A stretch of 64,000 nucleotides of DNA from NCBI GenBank assembly GCA_025267735.1, contig CM046301.1, positions 69,397,872 to 69,461,871 of the forward strand, in the 5' to 3' direction. Under the pieces are notes generated by a model, which was not told the origin of the DNA, searched no databases, and saw nothing but the letters and a program-made list of their open reading frames with translations. Positions 11,301 through 26,300 of this stretch are shown here, piece by piece. The position numbers and the translations under genes were made by a program. How positions within the stretch are numbered: position 1 is the first letter of the stretch; each line of letters starts with the position of its first letter. The DNA comes from Mactra quadrangularis (taxonomy: Eukaryota; Mollusca; Bivalvia; Venerida; Mactridae).

Positions 11301-14300
11301 GAGAACTGAATCAAACAGATAGTGGAATAAAACGCAAATACGGGTCGTTTATAATAATTTCAAATTGATGAAACAATGCGATCGGTATAATTATATAAGT
11401 AAGCAAAGAAGTATGATGTTTTTAAATTGTATTTCAAATAAGCAGATTCATTATTCGTAGTTTCGTCCAAAGATTAGGTAGGAAAAATATACATAGATAA
11501 GAAATGCTTTCTTCTACAACTATCAATATTTTTTATCAAACTTACTGTCATGTTGTCATTTTCATAGTTAAATACAGTCACCTTGACTTCTACTTGTTCA
11601 AATATTATTGCTTTGTATGGAAGATATAATTGTATGAAGAATTTTCTAAATGGTTTTACATTCGCTGGTTCAGCAATGCATACACCCTCGGATGAAATAC
11701 CTTAAACAATGAAATAATATTGATCTTAGCACTATCTTTAACCCTTTTAATACCTTTACTTGACTCTGATAGCATCCGATCTGATGTCCATTTTAGTAAA
11801 TGGGGCACATGTATTCATATACTTGTAGCATGTCTTATATATATGTTACATGTAATTTGTAAAATTTGGCTATTAATAAAACGTTTGGAATTTAAAAAGC
11901 ATTTTATTGCCTAACCGTTTTATGGATATTGTAAAACGACTACAATTACTAGGCATTTTACAAAATGCATGAATAATTAACTCAATATTTCCCAAATTGC
12001 CTAAATGGTCATAAAATTGGAGAATCCACAGCCTCCTCTCAATTCATATAGTGTCTGAATATGTTCAATTAATTAATTGTTTTCATTAAAAAGACTGCCT
12101 TCTTTAATCTGATTTAATTTCATATATATAAAGGATAGTAATAATTGTCATAGTACCGTTATTTAAAAGATATTGGTGACGATTTGGTATAAGGAACTAT
12201 TTGTTTGTTTGTTTGTTTGGGTTTTATGGCACACCAACACAGAAAGGTCATATTGCGCCGAAAGCAATAAATGATACTGTTAATTCAATCGATATTAATA
12301 ATCCGAAGCCCTAAAAAGAAAACATATAGAAATTGTTATTTAGTATTCACTTTACACTTACCAACTGCTTGGATCATCCATTCTGTGATTGAATCAGGAT
12401 ATGAGAGCTTTATTTCTCTATTTCCATTGCTGTTCAGAAGAATATCTAAGTCATTAAATATATGTTTAACATAAAGGTTTAACTTATCAAGAAAATTCAT
12501 CGATGTGCACTCGGATTATATACATCAATTCTATTAGATTTTTCGATGTACAGCCGATTTATAACTGTCTAAATGCATGTAATGGTTGTTTATCTGTGTT
12601 TTTGTTTTTTAAGTGATAAAATAAGTTTTTAAGTTAGCGGTACTAGAGATGAAGCTATAATTGTGAACTCTTTTGTTTCAACTCATTAAGGCACGCTTCA
12701 TGATTTACCCTCCTGCTTTAGTATTAAGCACTAGCATTTACCAATAAATAAACTTTGGGAATTATATTTACTACCTTCTCGACAAATGTCAAATCTGATG
12801 TCAAGTAATAATAATAATGTGCTCATGAATGTACATATCAGGGATATTAACATTCAAGCGCAGCGTAAGATTATTAAAAAGAGTTAAATTGAACTAGAAA
12901 GTTTTGACAAAATGACATGCAACGTACTTTGTCCAACTATACAAACTATATGTAGCTTTCCTAGACACTCTTTTCATAAACATTACCATACTAGAACTAA
13001 CTTGGTCTGAATTCGAACCAGGATCGCCGGATTATACATATTATACCATTGTAACACGATCTCGGCTGAATATGTCATAAAAATGGAGCGATTTTAAGCA
13101 CAATGTTTATAGGCATGTTTGATTAAAGTCAACTTTTTATCGAGATCATTCTGTCAGCTAATTTACATATAAACATACCCGTCGAGATCCCATTCTGTAA
13201 ATTCCCAAAACTCACGGAAGTCACTTCTTACTCTTACGGCACTTCCCATTTCTAGAGCTGTGTTGAGATCTTCTGTATAAGAGTTCGTGTCAAATAAACC
13301 GCTTGAACGAAACCCTCGACCTACTTGCTTAACTGTGAAGCATATTACAGTTTTAGATAATTATACACAAATTTAAGGTATGTTTACAAGTTGATACCAG
13401 ACACAAGAGCATTAAATACAATTATCAGTACTTCGTATGCTAATTCTAATACAAGTTCTACCGTCATAATGAATAATGAAAAGTTTACTTTCAAACAACA
13501 TAATTTCGACTGAAGTAAGTACGATTATAAGCTCCGGTATTCTTTATGTTCCTCGCAATTGTTCTTTGTAAAACCAACATTTTAAAGGCAACATAGACCA
13601 CACCATAAGAATTGATAACATCGTGAAAGTTAATTAGTTATTTAAAGCCATTTTCATGTAAAAGCAATCAATTATAAAACAGTCATTGGTGTTAAAAAAG
13701 AGTTTTAAAACTAAGAATTTTCATTCGATCAAAAACAGCTATCTGAATGTGAAATGTTTTGTGTAAAATTGTTTAAGCATTTAAGTACCAAATTTGAGAT
13801 AATTTTTGTTGCTTTCTTTTTACTTTGCTGAAGTATATTGTGCTGAAATGCACATATAATTATAATCAACGTCAGTAATATATTTTAAACCACAGCTTTA
13901 GATTTGAAATTATTATTTGGTCATCATTAGAAAGAGAATACTGTCCCTCCCAAAAAAATGAAGTCATAACTGGTTGTGGCAAAACCCAATCAATTTATTT
14001 GCCATTACTCTTTGGAGAGATTTTTAAAATGTATACATGGAAAACAAAACAATTCAGTAATTCAAAAAATGCATTCAGCTGACTTGTTAATGTATGAATA
14101 TGACATAAATTTGGGTAAGAGTTTACTTAGGCACATAAGTGTACTTTGATGTAGCTGAGATCAAACCCATAGTCCTCCAGCATTAGGAGTCTCAATAATT
14201 GAAACGTCAATGACATATACCTTAAATGCGCTAAAATTAACCAGTTTCTAGTTCTAGATGAAAACAAGTATTTGGTAACACCTTGTGGTTGAATTTGTAC

Positions 14301-17300
14301 TAAACTCATTACAAAGTATTCATTTTCAGATGCAAGCAACACATGTGTTTGTGTGTACCATTGGAATTACTCACATTGCTCAGCAAACCTGCGAGCTCTA
14401 TGTTTCAAATCACATTCTTCTGCTTTTCCTTTTAATAAGTTTTTATCAATTTTGGCATTGGTAAGTACTGTGATACCAGCTTTCTAAAATGGAAACAAGC
14501 AAACAATACGATAAAAATGACATGGAATTCAGCGTTTATCAATATAATCATATTTTAAGGGTGTGACGACGAACTAAGTACCATTTCTAACAAGTAATAG
14601 CAAAATTGTCGAAACAATTTCTAAATACATGTATACCTTACTAAACATGAACAGTTATCTTAATAATTGTTACGAACGTTAGATGATATTTTATTTTAAT
14701 TACCTTCTGTTACGTTAGGGCTGCTTGATTTTAATTTGCATATGTCTGTATTGTTCCGGCGTGGTAATGAATATTCTTTCAGGTCGACATGCTGAATATA
14801 ATTTTGAATAAAATGAAAACTGGTTAAGTTAGTTTAAAGTATGGTTACCTTAAACACCTCAGCACTATTTGAACCGCCTCCTTCTTTACATCCTAAATCA
14901 TGTGAATCCAGTATATCGAACAACTATAATAAAAATATCATTATTTATATTGAATACATACGTTTGTAAAAATTACATAGTTTAAATTATTTGATTAATT
15001 GTATATTACTGATCTTCGTATGTTTGACTAACGGTACAGCAGTACTAAGTTTCTCATTTTGCCGATTTGAGTACAAATACCTTCACAAATCTTGTAATGC
15101 TAATTGTCATTGTGTAGTTCTCCGCACTCAAGCTACTTATCTGTCTTAATCACATTCCTAGCTTGTTACTTGCTTTATACGAAGATGGGCAACATATGTT
15201 CTAAAATACTTTATGACAACTTATAAAGGAATTTTTATCGCACTCAGAAATCGAATGCTTTACCTCTAGGTTCGTTGTTAGAAATTTTCAGCAAACAATT
15301 CATATCCGTATATAGTGAAGTATGCGTCGTTTATATTCTACAACAATTTGTATTAAAACGAATTACCATAATCCTTTTCAATATGTTTTTGTTGTTTGAT
15401 AAAAATAGAGCTTTGTCCATTATATTCAGCCCAACGAACATGTCTTTATCTCCAGATATTTTAAGATGAGAGGTTTCGCCAGGATTAATCCATGTGTTTT
15501 CGGGTGTCAGAGTAAGCTGAAATAGTAAACATATTTTTGATCAAACACAATAGATGTACCTTTTAGGTGGCTTAATTGCATAAGATGTATGGAAATATTC
15601 CAAAATTGACTGGTTGATACGGAAAATTGTTTAATATTGGTTATATAATGCTGCCAAATTGTATCAGTTCAATAATATATTCCTTGCCAACTAGTACAGA
15701 CACTGATTAAATAATTGTTTACATATTAAACATTACACATGGAGTCTTCAGAACCTAGCTAAACTGTCTAAACGGAAGAACATAGGGGTACATTGAGATA
15801 ATTATAATATGGAAACTTCACATATAACCTTGTCTAAACTATAGATCAAGTCTATCCTCTAGTAAAAGTAGTTTAAAGCAAATCTCATTATTTCCTGTTC
15901 TGCTCTGAAACATCGTTCAAAGAAAGCATGAATGCAATTAATGAAGTCCATAATCATTTTTTACGAATACATATACTGTATTTGATGAACATGAAAGTAA
16001 AATGAACTTTTTGGATATGGATATAAAAGGGTGTAAGGGTAAACATTGATTATATTGTACATTCCAAAAAGGTTAGTGGTACATATCTAGTAACACTAAA
16101 TGCAGCGGTATTTCATAAAATCGGCTACAACAGTTTTTATTTGAAGTAACAAACGTATTGGTATGTGGTTGTTTGTTTGTTTGGGTTTTACGGTGCATCA
16201 ACACAGAAAGGTCATATCGCGCCGAAAGCAATTAATGATACTATTAGTTCAAACGAAATGATGATCTAAAGCTATATATCTTATTATATACATTTATTTC
16301 CTTCAAAAAGTTAAGTATCGCATATGATGGTACAGACTCAAAAAGTTCTTTAAGTGAGTTAACTTTAAAATGTTTGTCACGGATGTATTTAAGATCCTCA
16401 CAGTCAAGGAAACGTGTTTTACATTGAAATGCTCGTCACATGATATACATTTAGGCGCTTCCTCTCTTTTGAGAAGGTATGAATGTGTTAATCTGGTATG
16501 ACCAGTTCTACATCGCGTAATCACTATTAGGTCTCGGCGATTAGAAAATATTCTTGACGAAGGTGAATCAATGCGTAGCTTTATGTCATGTAACTTATTG
16601 AAAATAGCATTGTTCCACATTGTTTGCTATTTTGATTTAATTAACGAATTTATAGAACATTTGAAGTCACTGCTTGGTAATATGATATCTACTGGTTGAA
16701 GGTTTAAATATTCTTTAGCTAAAAAGTCAACTTTTTCATTTCCATGTATTCCAATATGACTTGGTATCCAGCAGAGGTGTACTATTTTAGATTTCAGTCT
16801 TCCATGTAATCTTACTTCAATATTAGAGAATCTATAGAGAATCTGAGAAAATGATAAAATTGTTATTAATACTGTTTGATATATATGTTAAAGCAAGATC
16901 TATTGCTTTGACTTCGGCTGTAAATATGTATATCCTTTTCAACTATAGAAGGTTCAAACAGAACGAGTGTTCACTTTTGATTTCTTCTGATACGTTTATG
17001 TTGAAGTTACAATCCAGACAAAAATGACATAAGCATTATTTACTGTGAGTATCCTTTGAATTTATTAGGTTAGCTTACTAAAGATAAAATGAGTCCTTAC
17101 CTCTTTTCCTCTACATACATGTTCAACATCAAACTTTACCGAGTTCGCAACAATTTCTCCTTGTGAATTTGTATCTACGTAGAATACAAGCAGCCGGCCA
17201 CTTGGACTAACCTGCCTTTTTAGTATATCTGAGAACGGAACGCTAACTTTGTTTCCAGTGCTCTTAAATTCTGTCTTCACAATTTTACCTCTTGTGACAA

Positions 17301-20300
17301 CCTGTAGAAAATAAATTATATATACACAATTTACATTATTTCACGATGGCCGGCATACATATCCTAGCTCTCAGTGGCATGTCTATATACAGTACTCACT
17401 TACCTTTTTCCACAATGCCGGCGACTTTTCCATATACCTTACTAATAGCGGAAAAATGGCATTATTGACAAATTTGGATTGATTTTAACGTAAGAAGTTG
17501 TTGCATGTTCAGACAAATTGAACCCAAATTACCTTTGGGTTGTACACAATATGAGGGTCATAATATAATGCCTTCTACAGCTTTGGCTTTAGTGTAGGTT
17601 CTATAATTACGTAATATATGCATATACGGAAGTGCATGTATAATGCAGTTGTCAAACGTTTTTATTTGCACACGCCTGAATCTTTCTTATGTTACGTCAG
17701 TCTTGTAATCTGTGTTAGCCAACAAATATAATTATGAAACACGTTATCCGGCTAAACAATCATTCATTTAGGATTGAACATGTAAACCAAGTGACAGCAC
17801 AGTACTTTACCAAATATCGGCAATTTTAACCGAAACAACTGAAGCAGTGTCGTAGGTAACTTGGAAATTGTGACTTTTGCTATCATTAGTAAAGCACGTT
17901 AGTTTTTTAAAGAACAATAATATAAATGTATATAAATTTACCATGAACAACATTCCTGTGTATGGCTCGCCTTGTGTATTGGTGTACGCTCGTAATTCAG
18001 ATCCACCATTCTAAAACATACGATACATTTTCCTCATTTACCATTTATTGTAATATGTTTGAAGCAGTATTTTGGTTTCGAATGATGTAAACATTAAAGA
18101 CGACGAATTTTACATGGGTGCGATTTCACTTAACAATTAAACTGTTATGCTAAACATTCTCGGAAACACAAAAACTACACAAAACTATTAGTTTATTGTT
18201 ATAACTTTTAGTCATTATTATTCTCCGCGGGGGATTCTTTTCAATTGATACAGAAGCATCAAACTGCACAGACAGATATTCATTTGTAAAAAACACTGCG
18301 TATCACGTTCGCTGCTATAATGTAGGCAAAATGTACATACTGCATAATTAAGAAAAGCGTGCATATGTAATACGTTGAAATTTACATTGCTTAAAAACAC
18401 TTTCTTGAGTAAACAGTATACTCAAGAAAGTGTTTTTTACCTATATTGATAATTTAAAAGTATTTTCAAACACAGAAGTGAAATAATTAATTATGTTACC
18501 CACCACTGTCGCTAACTCTACTTCAATTTGATTTTTGCCCCTGACTCTCTCCACTTGAAATTCATCACTTTCCCAGTCTCTGCCAAAGCCATTGGTGCGA
18601 ACCTGTGTTACATGAATGAGTAACTAAAATAAATTTGACAGAATCGATAATTTGTTATAAGGTATTAGAGAAGTATCGATTATTACACTATAGAATGAAA
18701 ACCAATCGCTTATTGGTAAAGATGTTATTTGTCAGAATTTGCAAGAACCACAATTGAAATAAGAGATTCGATCTCTTTTATGTGTTACCCCCGGTATTGA
18801 CGAGCATGACATACGGTACTTAACATGTTGTGATTTTTACCGTATGCATATTATGTGTCATGTCATTGTTACCGAAGTAAAATAATTATAAAGATGCCAA
18901 TGCAGCATAAGTATATAACAAAATTTATGCATTTTTTCTGGATATTGTTTTCAATATCACAGAATAATTAAGTATTTGAACTAGGAAAAAATACCTTAAG
19001 GTATAGTAACAAAAATTGAGCGAACATAATTAGGCAACAATCTATCTATATTTGGCTTATAGAATTTATATTTATGTGTTCAGTTATATCGTGGAGACAG
19101 TCAATCAAGTAGGAGAAATTACAAAGGTATAAACAAGTTTAAGATATACCTTAAATGTTATTGTATTTGCTATATGAGTCGTTTCGAAGGTTGAACTAGC
19201 TCTGCCATTAGAATCTGTTAATACTTCTACTGTCTTTGTACCTACAAGTTCCATGTCGACAGCTTGATCAGAAACTGGAGCACCGTTTGGATAAAACAAA
19301 TCAACCTATAAAGTTAATATACATTTAATACTTTTCTTTGAAACAATATAATTTAATTTGGAATCTTCAGGACTACCGAAAGCAGTTTTGTATCGTTGGC
19401 ATATCTCAACAGGATAATCAACAGAATGCTGAAATATTTCATCAAATCTTTTCCGTTCGAGTATAATGCGAATAAGAAAGGTGAACGTTTGTTTCTTCTG
19501 TTTTACACGATACATAAAAAAACAAGAACAGCCAAACGTAGCATATGACTTGCTTTGACAAATTCACATTAAGTTTAAAACCATATAGATATTGCGATAT
19601 AAAATGTAAAGTCCTGGTGTGTTTTATAGGCTTTTGCATAAGATGATTTAAGTTAAGTCCTTCGCAAATTGTCAATTTTCAATAAAAACTTGAATATATA
19701 CCTTTAAATAGTATTCCAGTCCTGGTCTGAAATTCGTCTTTGATCGAGAAAACTTGAATCTAAATGGTGATCTGGTGAACAACGTTTTGTCATGCAGATC
19801 GTTCTCCTCGATTCCAGTTTCTTCTTCATAGACTGTGGCAATTATTTTGAATCTTTTTCCTTCCGGAAATATGTTAACAATTTCTGTATTCATTATGTCG
19901 CTGGTTTGAACATTAAATACCGCTATACTGTGGTCATCACCCGTAAACAACAGCTACAATGAGAATAAGGCACGATCAAAATTCACAAATCAGGAGTCGA
20001 ATTAATATTCATCTAGGACCCCAAAGGGAATTTATAGCTAACTCAGTTGGTAGCACACAAGTCTACTGATATAAGGATCGTGGGTTTGATTCCCGGGGCA
20101 TACTTTCGTGGAGTTTGTCATGAAATTATTTCTACGGCCATTCTACCTTCTACCAATGATTCTTAAACATCTAGGGCAATTGTCAGTCACTGACGAAAGT
20201 ATGCGCCTTGTAGTTGTTTTACAGATTAACCCAGAGATTTAGCCTTTCCAGGAACTGTGATAAGGTTGACTGATCGCCGTTATATGACCTATACAATGGA

Positions 20301-23300
20301 TTGCGTCCTCTTTTAGCATGGGAATATCTTTGTCGTGCGCAAATTTAATCAAGCTGTAATTCGGGTGATTTAAACTTCGTATACGCTTTTAATAAAGTAT
20401 CAATTGAATATTTTGGTACCGTTCTCTGTGCGGTGCTTAACAATGGTTTGTCATCCTCTCCTTCGCCACTTAGATACATATCAAGTCTTGCATTACCATT
20501 GACAGGTTCACCATAAACATACCTTAAAATAAAAGGAAATAATAATAAACTACGTATGAGCTCAAGCTGAGAGCAATTATGACTTTGTCTTTGGTTGACG
20601 ACTCACAAATACAAATAACAACCAAGACAAGACCGTTTTACATTTAATAACTTGACACTACCTTGCACTTTTCCAAGGTTTCAGTGATAAGTCAAATGGA
20701 TATATCGTAAAACAAAGTCAAACAGCAACAGGCATGCTTATACAGATTTGTACAGGTCGATCGTATACATTTTTAACATAGCTAGTTTCAATACAAGAAA
20801 CAATTGGTTTAAAAAATATTTTAACAGTCTAATAGTTTTGTACTTTTAAACTTACATATCTTCATATAAAACTTAAAATATTTATATGCACTTTTTTAAT
20901 AAATGTGAAATATCAAAGGGATCTGTTTAAATCAGTTATGTGATGTATGTTCATCATCCTATTTACCTTATACATTTACATCCAAAATTTACCAGGGAAA
21001 TTTTATCTAAATTCAGTGGAGTTGATGTTGAATATTAACATACTTAGTATACAATTTTACCTAGCTTTTACAGCAATTTCAAGTTCGTTTGTATCAGGTA
21101 ATATAGATGGTACATCAACTTCAATTGTAACACCGTACGTTGGTAAAACTGAAACAGATAAAAGTGTTTTGCGTGTATACTAACCCTTTATCATAGTTAA
21201 ATCATTGTTAGTCGTGTAAAAAATAAAAGTGTTATGCATGTTAAGTCATCCTTTTTTATTGTCAAATCATTGGAATATGTTTAGAAGATAAAAGTGTTAT
21301 GCATGTGTATTCATCCTTTTTTTATTGTCAAATAATTGGTAGTCGTGTAAAAGATATAAGTGCTATGCATGTATAGTAACCATTTATCATTGTCAAATCA
21401 TTAGGCGTGTTTAGTTCAGTCTACTCCGAGTGAAATGGTCTACTCTGCGAGCACCGATGAATCAAAATGTCCAAAGTTTGTAGCAAAACTACAGAATGGT
21501 TGAAAGGTTACAGGATGCTTTTTTTTAGATGACCGCAGTTCATCAAAAGAGTATGATGATGACTTGACACAAAATATGTTAAAATATCGTCAAAACAACA
21601 TTTGCAATCCTCTCAATCAAACATGGGTTTCATTTCCACCATCTTAATTACGTCATACTCCGCTCACACCTCCTAAAGGTACATGTGTTTGTGTATTCGG
21701 AGTTCTCCGAGCGCGTCTAATCTGAAACGTTTGATTCAATTGTTCATTGATCGGAGTACTCCGATTACTCAGATATCGCGAATCAAACACGCTCATTGGT
21801 AGTGGTGAAAAGGATAAAAGTGGTATGCATGTATAGTATTCCTTTTCATAGTTAAATTATTGGTAGACGTGTGAAAGAAATGCGATAAAAGTGCAAAGCA
21901 TGTATAGTTGAGCCTATCATTGTTTTATCATTGCATTTAAATATGCGTACTTCCTTTGTTCTACCAGCCTTAACATGTATTCGCCTTTTTTGAGATTCTG
22001 TGAGTTTGAATCATAGTAACCACATAGTAACTAGTTGTTTTGCTGTCAATTTTCTATGACAGAAGAATCCCCAGAATGTCATTTGAACTAATAAAAAATT
22101 ATTTTGTAGCGTTACGTATATATTATTGGAAAATGTTAACAATAAAGTAAATAGTTTTCTTACCGTATTCGTTTACTTGGAATGTGGCCTTTGCAGTGGT
22201 TTCGTACTGGATAATAAATATACATTTATATAAATCAACAGTGAATATGTATGAAATATAAGCTAGATCATTTGAAATATTTTGATGCATTTAGTTCAGA
22301 TATAATTGAGGACTATGTAACGATGTGCAAAATATCAAGTAAGAATCATTGCACAGTCTTAAGGTGTTCGTCTTTGAGCAATACCCATTGGCGTTTTTTT
22401 AAATTATTACGATAGATTAGAGATAGTGTTTATTGATTTGTCCACACTAGCAATTCACTTTCGGTCTGACCTCAATCATATGCGTACAAAAGACTTACTT
22501 CATATCAAATGTCATTTGTATTTTATTTAATAGCAACACAATTCTACGTTCTGCGTTATTTTTACATAGAAAACTTTATAGTTCAAAGTAATGTTCAGAT
22601 TAAGATGCAACTCGTGTCAATTTTCTGAATTCCATCTATTCTGTCCCGAGCGTACTCTGTAAAAATAGCTCATTTTGTCACGTTTAAAAACGTTGGCAAC
22701 ATTTATCCAAGGTTTAAGATGAATCAGAATATAAGTAAATAGACCGACATATATTAGCATGTTAAGTTTGAAGACATTACCTGTCCTTTTAGATATGCTC
22801 TTGCAGTCCAAACGCCAGTCTCTGGATGTGGCGGTAAATCAAAACTGTGGCGGTAAAACCCATTGTTGCTGTTTTGCTTCTTTATTCTACCTAACGTTTG
22901 ATCCGATGGACTCTGCAAGCATGATAAAAATACTGCAATCGAATAATAGGTAACGAAAGTATAATTTACAAACTAAAAAACAGAAATTTCACCCTCAAGC
23001 TACGAAACAGAATGTTTCAAGAAAAGTTGTTACTCATGTAAACTACTTAATTAAAACATGTTCTTATATATTTACATAAACATATATTTACTGTCGCCCT
23101 GTGCTTTTATTCATATCATCAAAACAATCATTATAGTGCGACAATATTAACATGAGCTTGAACTACCACATTGTAATAATTAAACGTTTCACTTACAATA
23201 AATTGTGAGTTTCCGTATGCGTGTATACGATTAGACATTCCGCTGATTAAGTACGTAATATTCATTGTTTGTGGCACACTATTGATTTCTAAATTCATTG

Positions 23301-26300
23301 GACCGTGGCTGCTAAATACTGACGCGAATTCGCGCCAAAAGTATTTTATAAATAATGCAAAAGTATGTTGGGACCAAACAATCGGTATGTTATAATCGAG
23401 TGTATGCTATATCTGAGTATGTTATAACCGAGCTGATTTTATTTAGAATATATAAGAATGAAAAACAGACCAGGAAAAATGGTATCTTGTAGCCGAGTGT
23501 ATGTTATAACCGAGTGATGTTACAACCAAGTTTTACTGTGGAGTGGGTTTTTGTAAAGACCTAGTCAATTTTAGTAAATTTTATAACGTATATTGTTACA
23601 TGGGCCTATATTCTAAATAATAAATCTTACGATCTGTAAAGTGACAAAAATAAATGTACTCACTATTATATCCATCCATACAACTTCATTTTTACCAACT
23701 TTTAAAGATTCATCAAACGCAAATGCTCGGATACTAACTGAAATTAAAACGAGGATATTGCCGCCCGGCTAGCTCAGTTGGTAGCAAGCAAGTCTACTGA
23801 TCGATGGGTCGTGGTTTGGATTCCCGAGTAGGGCATACTTTCGTGAAGCTTGGTCATGAATCCATTTCTACGGCCATTCTACCTTCTACCAATAATTTTT
23901 AATTATGTAGAGTTGTTAGTCACTGACGAAAGTATGCGCTTAGTAGTTGGTTAACAGCTAAATCCAGAGATTTAGCCTTTCCGGGAGGAGTGAGTAAGTT
24001 GATGGACCGCCGTTATATGACCTATATAATGTGATGCTATGGCGTTAAACAAAAGAAAGGAAAATGGGGATGCCTTTTAATCGTTTATGGCAAGAAAATG
24101 AGAGATTATAAAAAATGATAATAATCATTAAATGGGATGATCATGCTAATTACGTGTATCATGTGTTCATTTACAGATGTTATCAACTTAAAAATATTTT
24201 TGATTTGTCTTTTTACAGCATGATTTTATTGACATTAAATGCTAATAATTTTTTTATAAATAGTTGGTCAGTATTCACGTGTGTTCAAATACTACCAAAG
24301 GTAATGTTGTATTTATTCACCAACAGCGTATCCGAAATTGGTTTATTTATTCCAAGTTATAATGAGTATTTATAAAGGCAATGTAATGATTGGACCTCAT
24401 TTATAGATAGACAAAGAACTCGTAAGTATCATTTTTTAAAACAATACATGTATGTCAATGAGTTAAAAGTGATATAAGTGACGAAATGAAAGAAATTAAT
24501 CTTGCAAAAAACAACATTGTTGACATATAGTATTTAAATATAAATAGTTATTGACATGTAATTTTTTTTAAATCCGCCTAAAAAGGTCGTGGATTTGATT
24601 CATGAAATTATTTATACTTCCATTCTCCCTCCTACCAATAATTCTTACTTATGTAGTGTAGTTGTCAGACAATGACGAAAGCATGCAATTAGTAGTTGGT
24701 TAACAGCTAAATACAGAGAATCAGTCTATCCAGGAATATTGAGTAGGTTGACTGACCGTTTTATTACTTATACAATGTTAACAAAAACAAATAAACAAAG
24801 ACTATATGGTTAAATAATATTAAAATTTACACTTTAATTAATATATTTGATGCTTATATTTTATTGGATGCTATATTGTGCCTCCTAAGGACTAACAGCC
24901 ATTGCATGAAAGCCCTTTTATGAAGTTTTGTGATTGCATGATTGTTTCTTGAGATAATAAATATGTTTCCAGAAAGCTAACTACCACTGCCTGTTAGCTC
25001 AGTGTATATTATAATCATTTGATATGATAAGTAGCATTAATATATTATTCCTGCATTCATTTTGAATTCAATGAACTTACTTTTTATGTGGATTGGGATG
25101 ATTGAGAAGTTAGAGATTTTCAACTGAACAACATTACTCCAATGTTAACATAACTATAAGCTGAAAACTTGTTCACAGCAAATATTAAGACCAACTCAGC
25201 TGTAATAAAATTTCAAATCAAAATTAAATCACCTTGTTCTAGGTTTTTGAGCAAAGGGGCAAACCATTGCCCGTCATCATCATCATACTGAACAAAGTAT
25301 TCAATCCTTGAAGCAATAACATTGAACTGTTTTATTCCAGTCACAGTGCCATGGCACCACTTAAAAACACCAGAAACAGAATCTATGTTATTTTTTTTTA
25401 TTAATGAGCGTTTCTTAGTTGTCTTTAGAAATAGGCAATAAATCTATTTGTTGCTGAATAATATTTTTACGGTTTTCTTCTATACTTTTACTTAAATTAC
25501 ACTTAACAGTAGCCAGTTCAGTTTGTAATTAGTTTGTTGATCTGCAAACAAGTTTCAGGTCAGTTTTATCTATTGTTTCCTCATTTGAATTTAAGATAAT
25601 TATTTGCCGCAGATGATCTTCTAGTTCTGAGATTGTAAAACTTTTACCTTTATTTTGCTGTTGAAATAAATGTTTTTGACCTAAGCTGTTAATAACATTT
25701 TCTCTGAATTGCAGTTGATAGATTAAAGCTGCCTTAAACTTACATTCATTGTTAAAGTTTATTTTATGATTTTGAATTTGCTCAATATCAGCCCATGAGC
25801 CACCTATTTCAGTTATTTTTTGTGTTAATCTAATATTGGTTGAACGTTGCTTTTCCTCAAACTTGACTTTCTTTTCTTGCTTTTTTTCAAAATCTGTAAT
25901 TTATTTTCATATAATTGTTTTTGTCTTTCTTTCAATTGACTTTAGAATTTAGGTGTACCTACCATTGCTTCACGAATTACATTAGCATGCTCAATAGGCG
26001 ATAATGAATTTAGCCATATACTTGTTTTATTATTTGACCACATGATTTCAGCCTCATATGTAGTTATGGTGGCAGACGTTTAGCAAGCATGAGCATGTCT
26101 AACTGTGCAAAACCACGTTCGGAAACAGTGTTAGTGTTTGGAACAGCAGACTATTTTGAATGTGCATTATCATTTAAATTCCGGTACCTACCACCAGATA
26201 ACTGATGTTTAGCCTGGCGTTCTAATATTAGAAGCATATCAGAAAAACTTAATTCCAATGCCAGCTCGGTGTAGCTTTCAAATACTGGATCATCACATGG

